Shown here piece after piece: positions 59,394 through 64,000 of a stretch of DNA of 64,000 nt. This DNA is from Chryseobacterium limigenitum (GTDB lineage Bacteria; Bacteroidota; Bacteroidia; Flavobacteriales; Weeksellaceae), in the NCBI RefSeq assembly GCF_900114875.1, contig NZ_FPKW01000001.1, positions 186,001 through 250,000 on the forward strand. The letters are read 5' to 3'. The position numbers and the translations under genes were made by a program. Under the pieces are notes generated by a model. That model had not been told where the DNA came from and did no database searches. It saw only the letters and a program-made list of their open reading frames with translations. Position 1 is the first letter of the stretch; every line of letters starts with the position of its first letter.

Positions 59394-60809
59394 ATGAATA
59401 AAGAATTTTTATACACAGAAATAGCCAACGGATTCGCTTCTCAGATCAGAAACGGAATTTTAAAAGCAGGAGACAAACTTCCGTCTGTAAGAATTTTATG
59501 TAAAGAACATCAGATCAGCATGAATACGGCAAAACGTGTTTTTCTGGAATTGGAGTCGATGTCCTTAATAGAATCAAAACCGCAGTCGGGTTATTTTGTA
59601 AGTCAATTGCTTTCAATTAAACTACCTCTTCCCGAAGTGAGCCGACCTTCGCTGATCGCCAATAATAGTGAACCAGATGAATTAATCAGCAAGGTCTATG
59701 AAAATATGGGAAAAAATAATCTTACACTTTTTTCTATTGCTATTCCGTCGGGAGATCTGCTTCCTCAAGCGAAACTTAAAAAAGAGATCATCAATGCAAC
59801 AAGAGAGTTAAAATCCGGCGGAGCTGAATATGAAGAGCTTCAGGGAAATTTAAAGTTAAGAAGAATGATCGCTCTAAGATCGCTGTCTTGGGGAGGAAAT
59901 TTTAATGAAAATGATGTTGTTACAACAAATGGCGGGATGAATGCCTTATCTTTTTGTCTGATGGCTTTGGGAAAACCCGGAGATACGATTGCCATTGAAA
60001 GTCCCTGTTATCCGGGGATTTTGCAGTTGGCGGCAGGTTTTGGCTTGAAAGTTTTAGAATTGCCCACCCACCCTGCTCACGGTATCGAAATTGAAGCTTT
60101 AAAAGAGGCAATTCCAAAAATTGACATCTGTTTATTAATCCCAAATTTCAATACACCGTTGGGAAGCTGTATGTCTGATGAAAACAAAAAAGAAGTCGTA
60201 AAACTTCTCGCAGAAAATAATATTCCTTTGATTGAGGACGATGTTTACGGAGATCTTTATTTTGGACAAAACCGTCCGAAATGCTGTAAATCTTTTGATA
60301 AAGAAGGAAATGTTTTGTATTGCAGCTCGATTTCAAAAACATTGGCGCCGGGTTATCGTGTTGGATGGATTGTTCCCGGAAAATATAAAGAGAAAATTTT
60401 AAAGTTAAAACTACTCCATTCTACGTCATCAATATCGATTGTAAATGAAGCCGTTGCTAATTTTTTAAAGACCGGAAGATATGAAAAACATCTTCAACAG
60501 ATGCGAAAAACCCTGCAAAATAATTATCAGAATTATGTACAGACCATCGCAGAATCTTTTCCTGAAGGTACAAAAACCAGCCGGCCACAGGGCGGACTTT
60601 CCCTTTGGGTTGAATTTGATAAAAAAATTAGAACAACAGAACTGTATGATCTTGCAATAAAGCAAAATATAAGTATTGCACCCGGAAGGATGTTTACGCT
60701 ACAGAATCAATTTGAAAATTGTATGCGACTTTGTTTTGGTTTGCCCTGGTCGGAAGAAATTCAATTAAAATTGAGACAGATTGGAAGTCTGGCGAAGAGA
60801 ATTAGTTAA
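59394..60809 (+). CDS. MocR-type regulator (GntR + aminotransferase domain)
   Basis: 471 residues. GntR winged helix (LYTEIANGFASQIRNGILKA, PSVRILCKEHQISMNTAKRV) followed by a class I aminotransferase domain with IEDDVYGDLYFG and SSISKTLAPGYRVGW, containing the PLP Lys. Second MocR protein in the window; only 25-30 percent similar by eye to the bio-linked one. Divergent from the EamA exporter, which it probably controls in response to an amino compound. Confidence 0.94.
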   Translation: MNKEFLYTEIANGFASQIRNGILKAGDKLPSVRILCKEHQISMNTAKRVFLELESMSLIESKPQSGYFVSQLLSIKLPLPEVSRPSLIANNSEPDELISKVYENMGKNNLTLFSIAIPSGDLLPQAKLKKEIINATRELKSGGAEYEELQGNLKLRRMIALRSLSWGGNFNENDVVTTNGGMNALSFCLMALGKPGDTIAIESPCYPGILQLAAGFGLKVLELPTHPAHGIEIEALKEAIPKIDICLLIPNFNTPLGSCMSDENKKEVVKLLAENNIPLIEDDVYGDLYFGQNRPKCCKSFDKEGNVLYCSSISKTLAPGYRVGWIVPGKYKEKILKLKLLHSTSSISIVNEAVANFLKTGRYEKHLQQMRKTLQNNYQNYVQTIAESFPEGTKTSRPQGGLSLWVEFDKKIRTTELYDLAIKQNISIAPGRMFTLQNQFENCMRLCFGLPWSEEIQLKLRQIGSLAKRIS

Positions 60810-60831
60810 TTAAGAGAAATATTTACAGTTA

Positions 60832-60908
60832 TTTGTCATTCCGGAGGAATCTAAACAAAGCAATTAATTCTCTTTATTTTAGAGCTTGGATTCCTCCGGA
60901 ATGGCAAA
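60832..60908. repeat. REP-like inverted repeat, copy F
   Basis: Left arm TTTGTCATTCCGGAGGAATC (60832-60851) and right arm GGATTCCTCCGGAATGGCAAA (60888-60908) are almost perfect inverse copies. It lies between two convergent genes and may act as a terminator. Confidence 0.75.
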
Positions 60909-60940
60909 TATTGCGTTTAATTTAATGTGAAATTTTTAAC

Positions 60941-61537
60941 CTACTTGTTGTCCGGAACGAAATTTTTCCTGGCCAATTCTTTTCTTACACGGCTTAAGCT
61001 TTCAGGAGTGATTCCCAAATAGGAAGCAATCATCCATTGCGGGACTCGAAGTAACAAGTCCGGATACATTTTGACGAACTTCATATATCTTTCTTCAGCA
61101 GTTTCGCCCAATAAAGAATTGATTCTGTCCTGAAGACTTTTTATGTGTTTTTGAACTAAAATATCACTTTTTTCAAGACTGTTCGGGAACTCTCCTGCCA
61201 ATTTACTAATAAAATCAGGATGTAATAAAAGTACCTCGCAATCTTCAATAGCCTCTATGTAGTAAATTGATTTTTCGTTGAAATAAAGACTGCTTCGGTC
61301 AGAAATCAGCCAGCTTTCCGGAGCGAACTGTATAATGTGTTCTTTTCCATTTTTATCAATAGAATACATTTTCAGAAGCCCTCTTTCAACAAAATAGATG
61401 TGTCTGCAAACTTCTCCGTACTGTAAAATAAACTGATTCTTCTGAATTTTCTTTACTTCATAGTGCAAACTGCACATATTCACTTTTTCAAGCGGAACAT
61501 TTAAAACTTTAGATAAATAATTATTAATATTTTTCAT
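60941..61537 (-). CDS. Crp/Fnr family transcriptional regulator, bacillithiol operon
   Basis: 198 residues. Effector-binding beta roll (IQKNQFILQYGEVCRHIYFV, APESWLISDRSSLYFNEKSI) and C-terminal helix-turn-helix (VPQWMIASYLGITPESLSRV). Of the common Bacteroidota type without FNR cysteines. Last gene of the operon with BstA-like, DUF1569 and YtxJ genes (start overlaps the ytxJ stop by one base), so it is likely a co-regulator of thiol stress. Confidence 0.93.
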   Translation of the reverse strand: MKNINNYLSKVLNVPLEKVNMCSLHYEVKKIQKNQFILQYGEVCRHIYFVERGLLKMYSIDKNGKEHIIQFAPESWLISDRSSLYFNEKSIYYIEAIEDCEVLLLHPDFISKLAGEFPNSLEKSDILVQKHIKSLQDRINSLLGETAEERYMKFVKMYPDLLLRVPQWMIASYLGITPESLSRVRKELARKNFVPDNK

Positions 61538-61914
61538 TAGAGAATCTGGCTTAAAGATATATCCTGATGCGAAGCGTTGCTAATTGCTTTACCGTTTTCT
61601 ATGACGATAAATTGGGGACTTTCATGTCTTACTCCCAAATCTTCTGCTATTTTATTGGAGATTGGTCTGTAAGCCAACAAATCTAAGAAATACAAATCTA
61701 CTTTTTCATCGGTATTTTCTATTTCTTTTTCAAAGTTTTTCAATACTGTTTTACTGATAAAACAACTTGTAGAATGTTTGAATATCCCGATCTTGTGGCG
61801 AGAAGAATTTTCAATAGCCTTTTTTAAATCTTCCTCAGATTCTATCTTGTTCCAAAAAGATTTTCCTTCTTGTTTTTCTTCTTTTCCGCCAAATATTTTA
61901 TCAAAAAAACTCAT
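61537..61914 (-). CDS. ytxJ: Bacillithiol-system redox protein YtxJ
   Basis: 125 residues of the YtxJ type (monothiol bacilliredoxin group): thioredoxin fold with FKHSTSCFISKTVLKNFEKE, where Cys51 is the single active-site thiol, and ESPQFIVIENG with the cis-Pro. Reduces mixed disulfides with bacillithiol. Overlaps its neighbours by one and four bases. Its presence implies that the host makes bacillithiol. Confidence 0.94.
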   Translation of the reverse strand: MSFFDKIFGGKEEKQEGKSFWNKIESEEDLKKAIENSSRHKIGIFKHSTSCFISKTVLKNFEKEIENTDEKVDLYFLDLLAYRPISNKIAEDLGVRHESPQFIVIENGKAISNASHQDISLSQIL

Positions 61915-62372
61915 ACATTAAATTGTTTAAGGTGATGATTAAGATGTTTATACTCTAAAAAGCCCCAGTCTTTTTCTTTCATTTTACCAAAAAGCCTGTG
62001 CTGATGAGCCAATTGATGGTTTTCAAATGCATACCAATAATCATCCAGTGCTTTCAGAAGACTTTTCTTTGCTTCATCAAAATCACATTCAAAATTAACG
62101 ATTAGTTTTTGAAAAGTAGGCATGTTTCGGGGAATTCCGTTATTAAAAATTTGCATCTCAAATTTTGTGAGAATACCTACCGCAGAAAACAGAATATTAA
62201 TTTCAGGAAGAATGATTTTTTGTAAAGCAACCTGAAGAACGAGATCACAATGTTTCAGCATTTGGGCAGCAGACATTTGTCCCCATTTTCTGAGAGAATT
62301 TTCATTAAGATTAGAGATTCTATTAATGATTTCCTCAAAATAAATCCGATTGTGAAGACTTTTTTTTACCAA
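61911..62372 (-). CDS. DUF1569 (DinB-like) protein
   Basis: 153 residues, helical. MSAAQMLKHCDLVLQVALQK near the centre and HQLAHQHRLFGKMKEKDWGF with HLNHHLKQF at the C-terminus fit DUF1569, a branch of the DinB/YfiT helical-bundle superfamily in which His residues bind metal. Function unknown; thiol transferase activity is plausible from the neighbours. Overlaps the BstA-like gene by seven bases. Confidence 0.88.
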   Translation of the reverse strand: MVKKSLHNRIYFEEIINRISNLNENSLRKWGQMSAAQMLKHCDLVLQVALQKIILPEINILFSAVGILTKFEMQIFNNGIPRNMPTFQKLIVNFECDFDEAKKSLLKALDDYWYAFENHQLAHQHRLFGKMKEKDWGFLEYKHLNHHLKQFNV

Positions 62373-62902
62373 CCTTTTTCTTTCTTCAAATTTTCAATAT
62401 GAGCAAAATGATGGTTGCAATGCCAGACATAAAGAGCAAGATAATTTCTAAGGTCGTAGTCCTGGTTTTGTTCAGGATGATGAAAAGTTCTTTCAAACTG
62501 TTTATTGGTAAGTGTTTTAAGCAATGCAGCCCATCTCTGATGCGTTCCTTTTATCATTCTCATTGCAGGTTTTATCGGCATATTTACGCTGTCCTGAAGT
62601 TCTGCCCATTTCGCTTCATCATAAGGTCTGATGGTTGGATTATCTTCCGTTAATGCCAATTTAAGACGGATAAAACTGTTGATATGGCTGTCTGCGATGT
62701 GATTCACAAGTTGTCTTACCGTCCAGCCACCTTCTCTGTAGGGAGTATCTAATTGGTCGTCAGAAAAGTCTTCTATTAGTTTTTTAAGCTTTTCGGGGAA
62801 ATTTTTGATGACTTTAATATATTCATCAAGTTTAATATCACAGATGTTTTCAGGCTGTTGGTACTCACCTATCGGAAATCTTTTCTGTTCTAAATTGCTC
62901 AT
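62366..62902 (-). CDS. BstA/YfiT-type bacillithiol transferase-like protein (DinB superfamily)
   Basis: 178 residues. YfiT pattern RFPIGEYQQPENI at the start, GWTVRQLVNHIADSHINSFI with His68, and WHCNHHFAHIENLKK with His161 and His165, which complete the metal-binding triad. Members conjugate bacillithiol to electrophiles for detoxification, as glutathione transferases do elsewhere. First gene of the operon. An inverted pair TGTCC-N15-GGACA (62935-62959) lies about 35 bases upstream. Confidence 0.92.
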   Translation of the reverse strand: MSNLEQKRFPIGEYQQPENICDIKLDEYIKVIKNFPEKLKKLIEDFSDDQLDTPYREGGWTVRQLVNHIADSHINSFIRLKLALTEDNPTIRPYDEAKWAELQDSVNMPIKPAMRMIKGTHQRWAALLKTLTNKQFERTFHHPEQNQDYDLRNYLALYVWHCNHHFAHIENLKKEKGW

Positions 62903-62934
62903 CCTATTAATTTTAATTTTTAATGTTGCCGTTT

Positions 62935-62959
62935 TGTCCGATCATTAATTTTTTGGACA
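62935..62959 (-). promoter_or_regulatory. Possible operator upstream of the bacillithiol operon
   Basis: TGTCC (62935-62939) and GGACA (62955-62959) are inverted with a 15-base spacer, about 35 bases before the operon's first start. No clear promoter boxes are visible, so this is a weak candidate. Confidence 0.3.
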
Positions 62960-63080
62960 GTTTTTGAATTTTGCTGTTTGCTAATTTATCAAAAAATCGA
63001 GAATTTAAAATGAAAAAAGCGTTAATTGTATTTATTACAATTAATAAAGTAAGAATCTATAATTTACTTTAGTAAATGCC

Positions 63081-63258
63081 TTTAACCACAAAAGAAACAA
63101 AAGCTTTTTGGATATCTAACCAATTTTTAATTATCAGAAAACAAAAGTTCTCAAAAGAATAAAAATCAAAGATTTTTAAGCTAATGTGTTCTTGCTTGCA
63201 GTTTGTTAATTAGCTTAAAATACTAGTGTGCTGATCTTTTGTACCTTTTGTGGTTAAA
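63081..63258. repeat. Inverted-repeat-flanked element (MITE-like)
   Basis: TTTAACCACAAAAG (63081-63094) and CTTTTGTGGTTAAA (63245-63258) are perfect 14-base inverted ends bounding about 150 bases without coding capacity. The same end motif occurs at 20779-20822. It occupies most of the 410-base spacer before the helicase terminator. Confidence 0.55.
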
Positions 63259-63260
63259 TT

Positions 63261-63293
63261 AAAAAGCTCCAATTCTATCAAAATTGAAGCTCT
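63261..63293 (-). terminator. Terminator of the DEAD-box helicase
   Basis: On the minus strand AGCTTCAATT and AATTGGAGCT pair, followed by TTTTTAATTT. It lies 20 bases past the stop. Confidence 0.82.
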
Positions 63294-63312
63294 TATTATT
63301 TAAATTAAAGTA

Positions 63313-64000
63313 TTAATAACCATGTAAATCAATACCTTCTGTTCTTTGTAAAGTTACTTTCTTACCCATTTTCTTTTGAATGACTCTGAAATGCTGTAAC
63401 TCATCATCAGTCAGAATATTAATGGCAGTCCCTTTTTCGCCTGCACGGCCCGTTCTACCGATCCGGTGAATATAATCTAAAGGTGAACGCGGTAATTCGT
63501 AATTGATCACACAAGGCAAAGATTCAATATGGATACCACGACCGATTAAATCTGTAGCAACCAAAATCTGGGCTCCATTTACTTTAAATTCTTCCAAATT
63601 ATTTCTACGCGCACCTTGCGATTTCTGACTATGAATGGCTACTGCTTTTATTTTATTCTTTTTTAGTTTTTCAACCAAATTATCTGCAGATTTTGTGGAG
63701 GAAACAAAGATCAAAGCCTTCTCAACCTTCTTTTCTTTAATTAAGTAACGTAAAAACGGACCTTTATTTTCCGGAGAAACGTGATAAGCCAATTGCTCGA
63801 TATTATCAATTTCAACTTCTTCTTTTTTAATCTCAATCAGTGTAGGATTGATTGATAAACGTTGTTTCATTTCAGAAACTTTATCATCTAAAGTCGCAGA
63901 AAACAGTGTTGTCTGTTTCATCACAGGCATTTGAGCGAAAAGTTTATTCATTTCTTCACCAAAACCTAACTGAAACATTTTATCTGCTTCATCAATCACC
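63313..64000 (-). CDS. DEAD-box RNA helicase, C-terminal part (5' end beyond window)
   Basis: The frame is open through the window edge. The visible part starts in motif II (VIDEADKMFQLGF) and continues with FSATLDDKV (motif III, SAT), the second RecA domain (ALIFVSSTKSADN), VATDLIGRGIHIESL (motif V) and YIHRIGRTGRAG (motif VI). The C-terminal tail is short. Family role: ATP-dependent RNA unwinding in ribosome assembly or mRNA decay, often cold-induced. A GTG at 63999 is the Val of motif II and not a start. Confidence 0.95.
   Translation of the reverse strand, partial: VIDEADKMFQLGFGEEMNKLFAQMPVMKQTTLFSATLDDKVSEMKQRLSINPTLIEIKKEEVEIDNIEQLAYHVSPENKGPFLRYLIKEKKVEKALIFVSSTKSADNLVEKLKKNKIKAVAIHSQKSQGARRNNLEEFKVNGAQILVATDLIGRGIHIESLPCVINYELPRSPLDYIHRIGRTGRAGEKGTAINILTDDELQHFRVIQKKMGKKVTLQRTEGIDLHGY

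Overview
The window is chromosomal DNA of a flavobacterium, most likely Chryseobacterium or a close relative in the Weeksellaceae. The base composition is AT-rich. Shine-Dalgarno sequences are weak, and many promoters match the Bacteroidota pattern TTG-N(17-23)-TAnnTTTG. Lineage markers are the short RpoD without region 1.1, the HYC_CC_PP, DUF3347 and DUF4256 families, a Bacteroidota-type (T6SSiii) tssG-tssN-tssK cluster, bacillithiol genes and a tet(X)-like gene fragment. No rRNA, tRNA, CRISPR array, insertion sequence or prophage was recognised.

Layout. 1-5.1 kb: end of a TonB-dependent receptor, then a copper locus (HYC_CC_PP protein, DUF3347 protein, multicopper oxidase with two metal-binding domains and a barrel-like tail). 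5.1-8.2 kb: lipoprotein, rpoD, S1/P1 nuclease, separated by repeat-rich spacers. 8.5-11.7 kb: a self-contained tssG-tssN-tssK operon. 11.8-17 kb: two PLP enzymes around a DtxR/MntR-type regulator, small envelope proteins and an exported glycosidase-like protein. 17.1-19.7 kb: an ArsR-led five-gene operon with a well-defined promoter/operator. 20-23.3 kb: S24-type repressor, tet(X)-like fragment, small lmo0937-type protein, MarR-GNAT fusion.

23.3-29.1 kb holds the most distinctive locus: a tight seven-gene operon encoding a membrane protein with a winged-helix-like tail, a beta-rich protein, an outer-membrane barrel, an L,D-transpeptidase-like protein, a caspase-like protease, a protein of unknown function and a membrane-bound TPR-LytTR regulator. 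Direct repeats of LytTR-site geometry lie just upstream of its promoter, so the regulator probably controls its own operon. This is the best candidate for an undescribed system here.

29.3-33.5 kb: DHA2 exporter with an Lrp regulator, a possible small RNA, an MVL-type mannan-binding lectin and a CynX/NimT-type transporter. 33.6-40 kb: the biotin operon, headed by a ferritin-like diiron protein overlapping bioF, divergent from a MocR regulator. 40-46.1 kb: the four-gene ligase-associated DNA repair cassette (exonuclease, ATP-dependent ligase, DEXH helicase, PdeM). 46-52.4 kb: housekeeping and detoxification genes, including a chloramphenicol-acetyltransferase-like protein and a divergent HxlR/SnoaL pair. 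52.4-54.3 kb: a scarred region with a symmetric ATACCA inverted-repeat array, orphan genes and a PNPOx pseudogene. 54.4-62.9 kb: an exported WrbA-RidA fusion with a divergent AraC regulator, CinA-like protein, Crp/Fnr regulator, EamA exporter with MocR regulator, and a bacillithiol-linked operon (BstA-like, DUF1569, YtxJ, Crp/Fnr). The window ends inside a DEAD-box RNA helicase.

At least seven intergenic REP-like inverted repeats, mostly with a GTCAT-type core, and three smaller dispersed repeat families sit between genes, often at 3' ends.
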